This document shows, in pieces, positions 16,788 to 25,872 of a stretch of 64,000 nucleotides of DNA. Under the pieces are notes generated by a model that did not search any database, had not been told where the DNA came from, and saw only the letters and a program-made list of their open reading frames with translations. A program made the translations under genes and the position numbers. The DNA comes from Flavobacterium sp. N1736 (lineage in GTDB: Bacteria > Bacteroidota > Bacteroidia > Flavobacteriales > Flavobacteriaceae): contig NZ_CP109994.1 in assembly GCF_025947065.1 (NCBI RefSeq), positions 4,340,001-4,404,000 of the forward strand, given 5' to 3'. How positions within the stretch are numbered: position 1 is the first letter of the stretch; each line of letters starts with the position of its first letter.

Positions 16788-16874
16788 AGCCCCGATAGTC
16801 CCGAAGTTTCAGGAGAAATCCTTTTTTGTTCTTCTTTAAAACAAAAAAGATTGTAACGAATAGCGGGAATAGCT
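16788..16874. repeat. Structured Flavobacterium-type intergenic repeat
   Basis: A nested hairpin fills the gap between HMG-CoA reductase and the GHMP kinase. The outer arms (AGCCCCG near 16789 and CGGGAATAGCT near 16864) and inner arms (AATCCTTTTTTGTT / AACAAAAAAGATT) pair imperfectly. The motif TCCCGAAGTTTCAGGA at 16799 resembles the palindrome inside the tRNA-Phe remnant at 8206. I recall similar elements in spacers of many Flavobacterium genomes; this needs a copy-number search. Confidence 0.65.
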
Positions 16875-16879
16875 TCTAA

Positions 16880-18193
16880 TTATTTTCTTAAATTCTCGAT
16901 AAATTCAACCACAGCGCTATGCGAAACGGTATTTTTCTTGAAATGAGCTTTTATCAAATGACGTTCTTCTTCATTTGCTTCAAACTGATTGATAATATTG
17001 TTTAAGTGCATTTTCATATGTCCTTCCTGAATTCCGGTTGTGGTTAAAGAACGCAACGCGGCAAAATTTTGCGCCAAACCTGCTACGGCAACAATTTGCA
17101 TTAATTCTTCTGCAGCTGGTTTTTCGAGCATTTCAAGACATAATTTTACTAATGGATGCAATGACGTTAATCCGCCAACAGTTCCTAAAGCAAGCGGAAT
17201 TTCTAACCAAAAAGTAAATATTCCGTTTTCGATTTTAGCGTGTGATAAACTTGCATATTGACCATTGCGTGATGCATAAGCATGCACGCCGGCTTCGACA
17301 GCCCTAAAATCGTTTCCTGTTGCCAAAATTACGGCATCAACACCATTCATGATGCCTTTGTTATGTGTTACGGCTCTAAAAGGCTCTACTTCGGCAATTT
17401 GAACAGCCTGAACAAAACGTTCTGCAAAATCTTGTGGATTTGTAATATGTTTTTCGGTTAAATCTTCGATTGGACACGAAACTTCGGCACGAACAAGGCA
17501 ATTAGGGACATAATTAGATAAAATACTCATAATTACCTTGATATTTTCATCATCAGAAAACAGATCAGCATTTTGAAATTCGTCTTTTAAAGTCGTTGCA
17601 AATTGCTCTAAACAAGAGTTGATGAAATTTGCTCCCATGCTGTCTTTTGTTTCAAAAGTTGCATGAAGCTGAAAGTAGTTTTCGAGTAAACTTCTTTTGT
17701 CTTTTAGTTTAATATCTAAAATTCCGCCGCCACGCTGTTGCATGTTTTTGGTAATATTTTGCGTGTCTGAGAAAAATTTCGGTTTGATCTGATCAAAGAA
17801 AGATTGTAGTTTTTCTGCGTCTCCGTTAAACGTAAAATGAACCTGACCAATTTTTTCGGTATTGATAACTGTCGCTTTAAAACCCCCGCGAGTTGCCCAA
17901 TATTTTGCAGATTTTGAGGCTGCGGCAACTACTGAACTTTCTTCAATTGCCATTGGAATGGTTTTGTATTTTCCGTTAATTAAAAAATTTGGAGCAACAC
18001 CAAGTGGAATATAAAAGTTTGTGATGGTATTTTCTATGAATTCATCATGTAGTTGTTGAAGCTTTTCGTCTGAATTCCAGTAATTTCTTATTATATTAAG
18101 TGCTTCATCAGGTGTAGAAAAGTATTCATTTGCGATCCAGTTTATTTTTTCTTTTTTCGATAACTTCGAAAATCCAGCAACAGCATTGTTCAT
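16880..18193 (-). CDS. Hydroxymethylglutaryl-CoA reductase, class II
   Basis: A 437-residue enzyme interconverting HMG-CoA and mevalonate; here, with the adjacent GHMP kinase, it most likely works in the biosynthetic direction for isoprenoids. Catalytic and binding positions are visible: E84/E85 (MAIEESSVVAAAS), DSMGAN (184-189), K279 (THNKGIMNG), D295 (ATGNDFRA) and H392 (EGHMKMH). Length and motifs fit the class II (Pseudomonas/Staphylococcus type) enzymes with NAD(P)H. It is the first gene of a minus-strand pair. Confidence 0.94.
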   Translation of the reverse strand: MNNAVAGFSKLSKKEKINWIANEYFSTPDEALNIIRNYWNSDEKLQQLHDEFIENTITNFYIPLGVAPNFLINGKYKTIPMAIEESSVVAAASKSAKYWATRGGFKATVINTEKIGQVHFTFNGDAEKLQSFFDQIKPKFFSDTQNITKNMQQRGGGILDIKLKDKRSLLENYFQLHATFETKDSMGANFINSCLEQFATTLKDEFQNADLFSDDENIKVIMSILSNYVPNCLVRAEVSCPIEDLTEKHITNPQDFAERFVQAVQIAEVEPFRAVTHNKGIMNGVDAVILATGNDFRAVEAGVHAYASRNGQYASLSHAKIENGIFTFWLEIPLALGTVGGLTSLHPLVKLCLEMLEKPAAEELMQIVAVAGLAQNFAALRSLTTTGIQEGHMKMHLNNIINQFEANEEERHLIKAHFKKNTVSHSAVVEFIENLRK

Positions 18194-18222
18194 TTTCAGT
18201 ATTTTAAATAATAATGTTGCGA

Positions 18223-18230
18223 CAAAGATA
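18223..18230 (-). promoter_or_regulatory. Putative -7 element for the HMG-CoA reductase gene
   Basis: TATCTTTG on the minus strand, 30 nt before the ATG, matches TAnnTTTG exactly. No TTG is obvious at the -33 position. Confidence 0.5.
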
Positions 18231-18373
18231 CCAATTTAAGAGTTTTGTTTGAAATCTATTTAATTTTGAAAAGTACGCAATCGTTATTTTTTTTAACATT
18301 TAACACTTAAAATGTGTATTATGTTTATTTTTTTCACTAAAATTGGGCTCTTTTTATATTTAAATTAATTCTA

Positions 18374-20545
18374 ATGAATACAAGTAAAATTACTGTTATA
18401 CTTTTGTTATTAGTTGCTACTGTTTTTGGTCAGCAAAAAATTACTGTTGAAAGTATCTATGGCGGGGCATTTCGTGCAAAAGGAATGGATGAATTGCAAT
18501 CTTTGAAAAATACAGACCAATATACTGTATTGAATGTTGATAACGCCAGTAGAAGTATGCAAATTGATTTATACGATTTTGCAACTTTAAAAAAAGTATC
18601 AAACTTAATTGATACAAAAAATCACAAGGAATTAGCAGATGGAATTGACAGCTATACTTTTGATGCCTCAGAAAAAAAGATTTTGATTGCTTGTAATTCA
18701 AACCAAATTTTCCGTCACTCATTTACGGCAGATTATTTTTTATATGATATTGCTTCTAAATCATTAACGAAGCTTTTTGATTTTCAGGTTCAGGAACCAA
18801 CTTTTTCTCCTGACGGAACTAAAATCGCTTATGCTAAAGAAAACAATCTTTATGTGTATGATGTAGCTTCAAAAAAATCGACTGCAGTTACTACAGATGG
18901 AAAGAAAAATGCTGTGATCAACGGTATTACGGATTGGGTTTATGAAGAAGAATTTGCTTTTGTTCGTGCATTTGACTGGAGTAAAGACAGTAAAAAACTA
19001 GCTTATATTCGTTTTGACGAAAGTGCTGTTCCTGAGTTTTCAATGTCAATCTTCAAAACAGATTTATATCCAACAATTGAAACATTTAAATATCCTAAAG
19101 CCGGAGAAAAAAATTCTCTGGTTTCATTACATATATATGATGCTGCTGCAAATGCAACTAAAAAAGTTGATTTAGGAAATTATAACGATTTTTATATCGC
19201 AAGAATGCAATGGACAAACGATAACAATACGCTATCTGCTCAGGTTTTAAACCGTCACCAGGATAATCTTGATTTATTATTTATAGACGGAACTACTGCT
19301 GCTGCAAAAGTGGTTTTGAATGAAAAAGACAAAGCGTATGTTGATGTTACAGACAACTTAACTTTTTTAAAAGACAACAGTTTTATCTGGACTAGCGAAA
19401 AAGATGGTTTTAATCATATTTACGTTTACGATAAAACAGGAAAACTTAAAAATCAGGTTACAAAAGGAAACTGGGAAGTTGTTTCTTACTACGGTTTCGA
19501 CGAAAAAACAAAAACTATTTTCTATCAGTCTACAGAGAATGGTTCTATCAACAGAGATATTTACAAAATTGGTTTAGACGGAAAAAATAAATTACGTTTA
19601 ACTTCAAAAGTTGGAACAAGTACTGCAACTTTCAGTCCGAATTTCCAATATTTCATTACAACTTTTTCAAGCAATTTAGTGCCAACCACTTATACGCTGA
19701 ATGAGGCTAAAACCGGAAAAGAAATTCAGGTAATTGAAGATAATAAAGCACTTGCTGCTAAATTGAAAGATTATAATTTGCCTGCAAAAGAATTCTTTGT
19801 TTTAAAAACGGCTAAAGGAAATGAATTGAATGCATGGATTTTGAAACCAAAAGATTTTGATCCTTCAAAAAAATATCCTGTTTTTATGTACCAATATTCT
19901 GGTCCGGGATCTCAGCAAGTAAATAACGATTGGAACAACAGTGACGATTACTGGTTTCTTTCGCTTACACAACAAGGTTATATCGTAGCTTGTGTTGATG
20001 GTAGAGGAACTGGTTACAAAGGCGCAGATTTCAAGAAAGTAACTCAAAAAGAATTAGGAAAATACGAAGTAGAAGATCAAATTGATGCTGCAAAAGTAAT
20101 TGGAGCTTATCCTTATGTTGATGCTTCAAGAATTGGAATCTTCGGATGGAGTTATGGTGGTTTTATGGCTTCAAACTGTATTTTTCAAGGAAACGATGTT
20201 TTCAAAATGGCAATTGCGGTTGCTCCGGTAACAAACTGGCGTTTTTATGACAGTGTTTATACAGAGAGATATATGCAGACTCCACAGGAAAATGCTAGTG
20301 GATATGACCAAAATTCTCCAATAAACCACGTTGATAAATTAAAAGGTAAATTTTTATTGATTCACGGTTCTGGTGATGATAACGTTCATGTGCAAAATTC
20401 TATGCAAATGATGGAAGCGTTAATTCAGGCTAATAAACAATTTGATTCTCAAATATATCCAGATAAAAACCACGGTATTTACGGAGGTAAAACGAGAATT
20501 CAGCTTTATAACAAAATGACTAATTTTATTAAAGAAAATTTATAG
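18374..20545 (+). CDS. Dipeptidyl peptidase IV (S9B)
   Basis: A 723-residue exported serine peptidase that removes X-Pro/X-Ala dipeptides from peptides in the periplasm. It has a signal peptide (about 1-19, ATVFGQ), a beta-propeller DPPIV N domain carrying DWVYEEEFAF (the EE pair that binds the substrate amino terminus), and an alpha/beta hydrolase domain with nucleophile S593 in GWSYGGF, Asp in GSGDDN (668/669) and H700 in DKNHGIYGG. Two peptide:H+ symporters follow directly, which makes a dipeptide release and uptake module. Confidence 0.95.
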   Translation: MNTSKITVILLLLVATVFGQQKITVESIYGGAFRAKGMDELQSLKNTDQYTVLNVDNASRSMQIDLYDFATLKKVSNLIDTKNHKELADGIDSYTFDASEKKILIACNSNQIFRHSFTADYFLYDIASKSLTKLFDFQVQEPTFSPDGTKIAYAKENNLYVYDVASKKSTAVTTDGKKNAVINGITDWVYEEEFAFVRAFDWSKDSKKLAYIRFDESAVPEFSMSIFKTDLYPTIETFKYPKAGEKNSLVSLHIYDAAANATKKVDLGNYNDFYIARMQWTNDNNTLSAQVLNRHQDNLDLLFIDGTTAAAKVVLNEKDKAYVDVTDNLTFLKDNSFIWTSEKDGFNHIYVYDKTGKLKNQVTKGNWEVVSYYGFDEKTKTIFYQSTENGSINRDIYKIGLDGKNKLRLTSKVGTSTATFSPNFQYFITTFSSNLVPTTYTLNEAKTGKEIQVIEDNKALAAKLKDYNLPAKEFFVLKTAKGNELNAWILKPKDFDPSKKYPVFMYQYSGPGSQQVNNDWNNSDDYWFLSLTQQGYIVACVDGRGTGYKGADFKKVTQKELGKYEVEDQIDAAKVIGAYPYVDASRIGIFGWSYGGFMASNCIFQGNDVFKMAIAVAPVTNWRFYDSVYTERYMQTPQENASGYDQNSPINHVDKLKGKFLLIHGSGDDNVHVQNSMQMMEALIQANKQFDSQIYPDKNHGIYGGKTRIQLYNKMTNFIKENL

Positions 20546-20580
20546 TATAACTTTATCAACCTTAAAAAATAGTGAATAAT

Positions 20581-22449
20581 ATGGAAGAAACTCAAGTAAA
20601 AACGGCGCATCCAAAAGGACTGTGGGTTTTGTTCGGGACGGAGATGTGGGAGCGGTTCAATTTTTATGGAATGCGGGCTTTATTGACTTTATTTCTTGTA
20701 AACTCATTATTAATGAAGGAAGAAGAAGCCTCGCTAATTTATGGAGGTTTTCTTGGGCTTTGTTATTTAACTCCGATGTTGGGAGGTTTTGTTGCCGATC
20801 GTTTTTTAGGTAACAGAAATTGTATTTTACTGGGCGGATTATTAATGGCCATAGGGCAATTATTATTGTTTACAAGCGGAAGCGTTTTTGAGACGAACCT
20901 GGGTTTGGCTAAAACAATTATGTATTGCGGTTTGGGAGTTATTGTTTTTGGTAATGGATTCTTTAAACCAAATATTTCAAGTATGGTTGGAAGTTTGTAT
21001 CCAAAACAAGAAAAAACAAAACTTGATACTGCCTTTACTATTTTCTATATGGGAATTAATATGGGGGCTTTTTTAGGTCAGTCGATTTGCCCTCTATTAG
21101 GAGATGTTGTTGATACAGGTGGCGTTAGAGATATTCATGCTTTTAAATGGGGATTCCTGGCGGCTTCAGGAGCAATGCTTATAGGTACAATTGTTTTTTA
21201 TGTTTTAAAAAATAAATACGTGGTTTCTCCGGATGGAAGACCATTAGGAGGTTTGCCATCTAAAAATGTAGCGGCAGATTTTGAAGAAGGAGAATCTCAA
21301 AAAGCCAATTTTTCTCAAAGAGCTTTAATTGGTGCAGGAATCGCATTCGTGATTTTAGGTTTGTTTTTCCATTATATAGTAGGTCAGAATTTAATTTATA
21401 CGCTAATATATTCTAGTGGGATAGTTTTGGCAGGATTAATTATATCAGATTCATCATTAACCAAAATAGAAAGAGACAGGATTATTGTAATTTATATTGT
21501 TTCATTCTTTATTATTTTCTTTTGGGCAGCTTTTGAACAAGCTGGATCTTCATTAACTTTTATTGCTAATAATCAAACTGACAGACATTTCTTTGGCTGG
21601 CAAATGCCTCCGTCAATGGTGCAAATTTTTAACGGATTGTTCGTTGTTGTTATGGCAGTTCCGTTCAGTATTTTATGGGATTATTTAAGAGCAAAAAGCA
21701 AAGAACCAATTTCTCCTGTAAAATTAGCAATTGGTTTAGTGCTTATTACGGTAAGTTTCTTTATGATTGCTACTCAGGTTTCATATTTGGGAACTTCGGG
21801 ATTGTTATTAGTTAAATGGCTTATTTTATTGTACTTTTTAAATACTTGTGCAGAGTTATGTTTGTCACCAATTGGTTTGTCATTGGTTGGTAAATTGTCT
21901 CCAAAACGTTTTGCTTCATTGTTATTTGGAGTTTTCTTTTTGTCAAATGCCTCGGGTTATGCGCTAGGTGGTACTTTGGGATCTATTTTACCTCCAACAG
22001 GAGATAAGTATAAAGCTGCGGAAAAAGTTAATATAGATTTGGCGTCAATATTAGAGAATAAATCTGTAGCAAATGGAGCCGAATTATTTGCTTTGGCTAA
22101 ATTGCAAATTGCTAAAATTGATAAAGAAAAATCTAAAGAATTTAATTTAGATGTAGAAAAGAAAATTGAAACTATTGCTGAAATAAAAAGTCAAAAAGAT
22201 TTGGCAATAAGAAAAAATCTAAAGTTCGAAAATAATTTTACTGCAAAGGACACAACATTTACTGAAAAGGAATTAAATGTTATTCAGCAGCAAAATGTAA
22301 TAACAGTTTCTTATCCTAATTTTGCCGGTTTTATAATCCATAACTTATATGAGTTTTTTATGGTATTTGTTGTTCTTACAGGACTTGCAGCAATAATTTT
22401 GTTTGCTTTGACCCCATTATTAAAGAAAATGATGCATGGAGTTAGATAA
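20581..22449 (+). CDS. POT-family peptide:H+ symporter with hydrophilic insert
   Basis: A proton-coupled oligopeptide transporter of about 622 residues. The ExxER-type motif appears as GTEMWERFNFYGMR, followed by GGFVADRFLGNRN and FYMGINMGAF. The ATG at 20581 is preferred to a GTG at 20572. Between the penultimate and last helices is a long Lys/Glu-rich segment (about 475-580, with AEKVNIDLASILENKS and EIKSQKDLAIRK) that its tandem paralogue lacks. It sits 35 bp after dipeptidyl peptidase IV, so it likely imports the dipeptides released. Confidence 0.92.
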   Translation: MEETQVKTAHPKGLWVLFGTEMWERFNFYGMRALLTLFLVNSLLMKEEEASLIYGGFLGLCYLTPMLGGFVADRFLGNRNCILLGGLLMAIGQLLLFTSGSVFETNLGLAKTIMYCGLGVIVFGNGFFKPNISSMVGSLYPKQEKTKLDTAFTIFYMGINMGAFLGQSICPLLGDVVDTGGVRDIHAFKWGFLAASGAMLIGTIVFYVLKNKYVVSPDGRPLGGLPSKNVAADFEEGESQKANFSQRALIGAGIAFVILGLFFHYIVGQNLIYTLIYSSGIVLAGLIISDSSLTKIERDRIIVIYIVSFFIIFFWAAFEQAGSSLTFIANNQTDRHFFGWQMPPSMVQIFNGLFVVVMAVPFSILWDYLRAKSKEPISPVKLAIGLVLITVSFFMIATQVSYLGTSGLLLVKWLILLYFLNTCAELCLSPIGLSLVGKLSPKRFASLLFGVFFLSNASGYALGGTLGSILPPTGDKYKAAEKVNIDLASILENKSVANGAELFALAKLQIAKIDKEKSKEFNLDVEKKIETIAEIKSQKDLAIRKNLKFENNFTAKDTTFTEKELNVIQQQNVITVSYPNFAGFIIHNLYEFFMVFVVLTGLAAIILFALTPLLKKMMHGVR

Positions 22450-22450
22450 A

Positions 22451-23938
22451 ATGGAAAACAATACAATTACCTTAGAACAAATACAAGATTTTAAAGGCAA
22501 ATACCCAAAACAATTGTGGTATTTGTTTTTGGTTGAAATGTGGGAGCGTTTTTGCTTCTACGGAATGAGAGGAGTTTTAGCCTTTTTTATGGTAGACCAA
22601 TTAGGTTTACTTGAAGGAAAGGCAAATCTTCAATACGGAGCTATTCAGGCTTTTGTTTATGCTTTTACATTTATCGGTGGAATTTTTGCGGATAAAATTC
22701 TGGGTTTCAAAAAGTCGTTGCTTTTTGGAGGAATCGTCATGATTTTGGGAAATTTGCTTATTGCAGCGTCTCCGCATGATTTCTTTTACTACGGAATTAC
22801 GTTGTCTATTATTGGTACAGGTTTCTTTAAGCCAAATGTATCTTCGATGGTTGGCGAATTATATCACGAAAGCGACGGTCGTAGAGATGCAGGTTACGGA
22901 ATGTTCTATGCCGGTATTAATATTGGTGGAATGCTTGGTGGTGCGATTCCTATTTATTTAGGAAAAAACTATTCCTGGAGTTTATGTTTTCTTTCTGCAG
23001 CAATCGTAATGATTATTGGTGTTATAACTTTTCTTTTAACGAAAAAACACTTAGCACCAATTGGAAATTCTCCACTTGAAAATCATACACCAAAAAAACG
23101 TAATCTTTATGAAATCGCAGTTTACGTTGGTTCTATTGTAGTAATACCTTTGGTCTATATCATGGTAATCAATTCTGATTTTACAGAGTATTTCATGTAT
23201 ACCATTGGAGTTGCAGCGTTATTATACTTTTTATATGAATTGTTTCAGATAAAAGATAGAAATCAACAATATAAATTGCTGGCGGCTTTCATTTTTATCT
23301 TCGGATATTTTATGTTTATGGCTATTTCTGAGCAATCAGGAGGATCATTATCGCTTTTTGCTAAAGATAATTTATCCAGTAAATTACTGTTTTTTAATAT
23401 CGATCCAAACGTAGTTAATAATAGTATTAACTCAATGTATGTTATTATTTTTAGTCCTTTGGTTGGGTTATTGTGGATCTTTTTATACAAAAGAAAAATA
23501 GAACCCAATACAGTTATTAAATTCGGACTTTCGTTTATATTATTGGCCGTAGGTTTCTTCATATTTTACTGTGCAAGATTTTTTGTCGATGCAAATGGTT
23601 TGAGTTCATTAGATTTGTTTGCCTTAGGATATTTGGTTTATACACTAGGTGAACTTTGTATTGGACCAATCGGAATGTCTGTAATTACAAAATTATCACC
23701 AAAAAGATTATTTGGTATGATGATGGGATTGTGGTTTTTATCGAGCGCATTCGGGCAATTTGCAGCAGGAAAACTGGGGTCAGAAATGTCAAATGCGAAT
23801 ACAGGAACAACCTTAATGTCTAAGCTTATTGCTTATACAGACGGATATTATCAATTGGCAATTTATGCACTTGTTGCAGGTGTTGTTTTAATTGTAACAA
23901 CGCCTTTGATTAAAAAATTAATGCAAGAAGTAAAATAG
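22451..23938 (+). CDS. POT-family peptide:H+ symporter
   Basis: The second, shorter (495-residue) POT transporter in tandem. It carries LVEMWERFCFYGMRG, GGIFADKILGFKK, GTGFFKPNVSSMVGELY and FYAGINIGGM. The chosen ATG (22451) directly follows the upstream stop codon; an in-frame ATG at 22436 would overlap the upstream gene by 14 bp and is also possible. The C-terminal TKLSPKRLFGMMMGLWFLSS matches the paralogue closely, but the hydrophilic insert of the first copy is missing, so the two may differ in specificity or regulation. Confidence 0.92.
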   Translation: MENNTITLEQIQDFKGKYPKQLWYLFLVEMWERFCFYGMRGVLAFFMVDQLGLLEGKANLQYGAIQAFVYAFTFIGGIFADKILGFKKSLLFGGIVMILGNLLIAASPHDFFYYGITLSIIGTGFFKPNVSSMVGELYHESDGRRDAGYGMFYAGINIGGMLGGAIPIYLGKNYSWSLCFLSAAIVMIIGVITFLLTKKHLAPIGNSPLENHTPKKRNLYEIAVYVGSIVVIPLVYIMVINSDFTEYFMYTIGVAALLYFLYELFQIKDRNQQYKLLAAFIFIFGYFMFMAISEQSGGSLSLFAKDNLSSKLLFFNIDPNVVNNSINSMYVIIFSPLVGLLWIFLYKRKIEPNTVIKFGLSFILLAVGFFIFYCARFFVDANGLSSLDLFALGYLVYTLGELCIGPIGMSVITKLSPKRLFGMMMGLWFLSSAFGQFAAGKLGSEMSNANTGTTLMSKLIAYTDGYYQLAIYALVAGVVLIVTTPLIKKLMQEVK

Positions 23939-23991
23939 AAGACATTTATCGATTCTTTTTTTGTTTAAATTTGTAAAAAATTAAAACGACC

Positions 23992-24459
23992 ATGAAAAAA
24001 ATATTTTTAGTTGCCTTGTTTATAATGGGCGCGTTTACCTCACAAGCACAAGAATTAAAATGGTATACTGATGTAAAAGAAGCCATTACTGTAAGCAATA
24101 AAGAAAATAAGCCAATGCTAATGTTTTTTACAGGAAGTGATTGGTGCGGCTGGTGTATTCGTTTGCAGAATGAGGTTTTAAAAACAGCAGAGTTTACAAA
24201 ATGGGCAAACGATAATGTTATTTTGGTTGAGTTAGATTATCCAAGAAGAACGCCTCAAACGCCTGAAATAAAAAATCAGAATAATGAATTGCAACAGGCT
24301 TTTGGTATTCAGGGATTCCCAACTATTTATTTTACAAGTGCAGAAGCAAAAGATGGTAAAGTAAATTTTAAAGGTCTTGGACAAACAGGATATGTTGCCG
24401 GAGGTCCATCTGCTTGGTTAGCAGTTGCAGACGGAATTGTACATCCAAAGAAATCGTAG
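23992..24459 (+). CDS. Exported thioredoxin-fold protein with CGWC active site
   Basis: A 155-residue protein with a signal peptide (about 1-19, TSQAQ) and a thioredoxin fold of the DUF255/thioredoxin_7 type. The redox motif is GSDWCGWC and the cis-Pro is in FGIQGFPTIYF. It should act as a periplasmic thiol reductase or isomerase. It follows the peptide transporters and is the first of three tandem paralogues; the other two have lost both active-site cysteines. Confidence 0.88.
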   Translation: MKKIFLVALFIMGAFTSQAQELKWYTDVKEAITVSNKENKPMLMFFTGSDWCGWCIRLQNEVLKTAEFTKWANDNVILVELDYPRRTPQTPEIKNQNNELQQAFGIQGFPTIYFTSAEAKDGKVNFKGLGQTGYVAGGPSAWLAVADGIVHPKKS

Positions 24460-24485
24460 CAAAAGTTTAGTTTAAAATAATTAAG

Positions 24486-24513
24486 AAACTCCCTATAGTA
24501 ATATAGGGAGTTT
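24486..24513 (+). terminator. Terminator after the CGWC thioredoxin gene
   Basis: A 12-bp perfect stem (AAACTCCCTATA / TATAGGGAGTTT) followed by a T run. Confidence 0.9.
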
Positions 24514-24619
24514 TTTTTGTTTAGTAGGAAAAGTTCTTGTTTGCATTTTTGTAAATTGTTATTTTAATATTTATTCAGTGTTAAAAAAACACATAGTGTA
24601 TTTTTTATGCTAATAAAAC

Positions 24620-24649
24620 TTGGAAAATTAAAATATTATGTTAATTTCG
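24620..24649 (+). promoter_or_regulatory. Putative promoter of the second thioredoxin-fold gene
   Basis: TTG (24620-24622), 19 nt, then TAATTTCG (24642-24649), close to the Bacteroidota consensus, 28 nt before the ATG. The leader carries AACCAAACC. Confidence 0.55.
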
Positions 24650-24677
24650 TTACGCTAATCTAACCAAACCTATTAAC

Positions 24678-25136
24678 ATGAATAAAAAACTACTTATCCT
24701 ACTCGTTTTTTTTGGTTCATATATGTTACATTCTCAAAATTTAGTATGGAGAACAAACATGACTGATGCAATAGCAATCAGTAATGAACAAAAAAAACCA
24801 ATGTTGATCTTTTTTACTGCCGCAGGTGCGCCAGATAATCTTCAAAACGAAATTTTTAAAACACCGGATTTTGCCGTATGGTCTCGTGATAATGTTGTAC
24901 TTGTAAAGTTAGATTTATCCGATATCAATGCTTCTGAAGGTGATAAAGAACAAAATGTTAGACTAAAAGATGCTTTTGGCGTAGTTGAATTACCCGAAGT
25001 TTGCTTTGCAAGTGCATCTGTTAGAAAAAACAAAACCACTTTTAGCGCACTTGGAAAACTGGCTTACAAGCCAGGTGGTGCAAAATCATGGATTTCTGAA
25101 TCAAACGCAATTCTGCATCCGGTCGAGACTGAGTAA
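24678..25136 (+). CDS. Thioredoxin-fold paralogue lacking CXXC
   Basis: A 152-residue exported protein (signal about 1-19, YMLHSQ) clearly related to the preceding gene: WRTNMTDAIAISNEQKKPMLIFFT aligns with WYTDVKEAITVSNKENKPMLMFFT, split by the lost motif, where GSDWCGWC is replaced by AAGAPDN. The cis-Pro is kept (GVVELPEVCF) and a lone Cys follows it by two residues. Redox chemistry by the usual mechanism is impossible, so a binding or structural role is more likely. It has its own promoter and terminator. Confidence 0.75.
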   Translation: MNKKLLILLVFFGSYMLHSQNLVWRTNMTDAIAISNEQKKPMLIFFTAAGAPDNLQNEIFKTPDFAVWSRDNVVLVKLDLSDINASEGDKEQNVRLKDAFGVVELPEVCFASASVRKNKTTFSALGKLAYKPGGAKSWISESNAILHPVETE

Positions 25137-25177
25137 AAATAAAATTTAAATTAAGTTTCTTAGTTTAATTTGTAGAA

Positions 25178-25207
25178 ATCCCTTTTCATTTATAAATGAA
25201 AAGGGAT
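25178..25207 (+). terminator. Terminator of the second thioredoxin-fold gene
   Basis: A long perfect hairpin (ATCCCTTTTCATTTA and its complement) followed by T's. The ATCCCTTTTC/GAAAAGGGAT part recurs in the terminator of the next paralogue. Confidence 0.88.
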
Positions 25208-25411
25208 ATTTTTTTTTTACTCGCTTTCTAATTCACTATCAGGACTTTTATTATTTAAAAAGGTTTTTTTTTTTGATTTGATATTTTTTTCTCCTTTTAT
25301 TATTGATTTCTTTTTTATTGCGTTTTCCTTATTTTTTTAACTCAAATCAACTTGTTTTTTAATGTAATAATGTTAAATTGGTTCAATTATTATAACCAAA
25401 CTTTATATTTT

Positions 25412-25864
25412 ATGACCCAAAAACTACTTATCCTACTGTTTTTTTTAGGCTCATTTTTAGTACAGTCACAAGGACTTGTCTGGAGTACAAACCTGACAGA
25501 CGCGATTGCAGTAAGTAATGAACAAAGAAAACCACTATTAATTTTTTTTACCGCCTCTAGTGCGCCGGAAAAAATTCAGACCGAAATTTTTAATACGCCC
25601 GATTTTCTAAATTGGTCAAATAAAAATGTTGTTTTAGTAAAGCTTGATTTATCTGATGCTTCTGCCTCTGAGAGCGTAAGGGAGCAGAATGTTTCTTTAA
25701 AAAATGCCTTTGGGATTGATGAATTGCCTCAGGCATGTTTTGCAACAGCTTCTATTAGAAAAGGAAAAACTAATTTTAATTCCTTAGGAAAAATAGCCTA
25801 TATGTCCTCAGGCGTAAAAGCGTGGATTGCAGAATCTAATCTGATTTTGAATCCGGAAGAATAA
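25412..25864 (+). CDS. Second thioredoxin-fold paralogue lacking CXXC
   Basis: A 150-residue exported protein starting MTQKLLILLFFLGSFLVQSQ; the ATG at 25412 gives a proper signal peptide, while the longer frame adds 20 unlikely residues. It is very close to the preceding gene (LLIFFTASSAPEKIQ, ELPQACFATASIRKGKTNF, ending AWIAESNLILNPEE). The CXXC is again absent and the cis-Pro and the lone Cys after it are kept. The pair arose by tandem duplication, probably together with their terminators. Function unknown. Confidence 0.75.
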   Translation: MTQKLLILLFFLGSFLVQSQGLVWSTNLTDAIAVSNEQRKPLLIFFTASSAPEKIQTEIFNTPDFLNWSNKNVVLVKLDLSDASASESVREQNVSLKNAFGIDELPQACFATASIRKGKTNFNSLGKIAYMSSGVKAWIAESNLILNPEE

Positions 25865-25872
25865 CCGAGATT

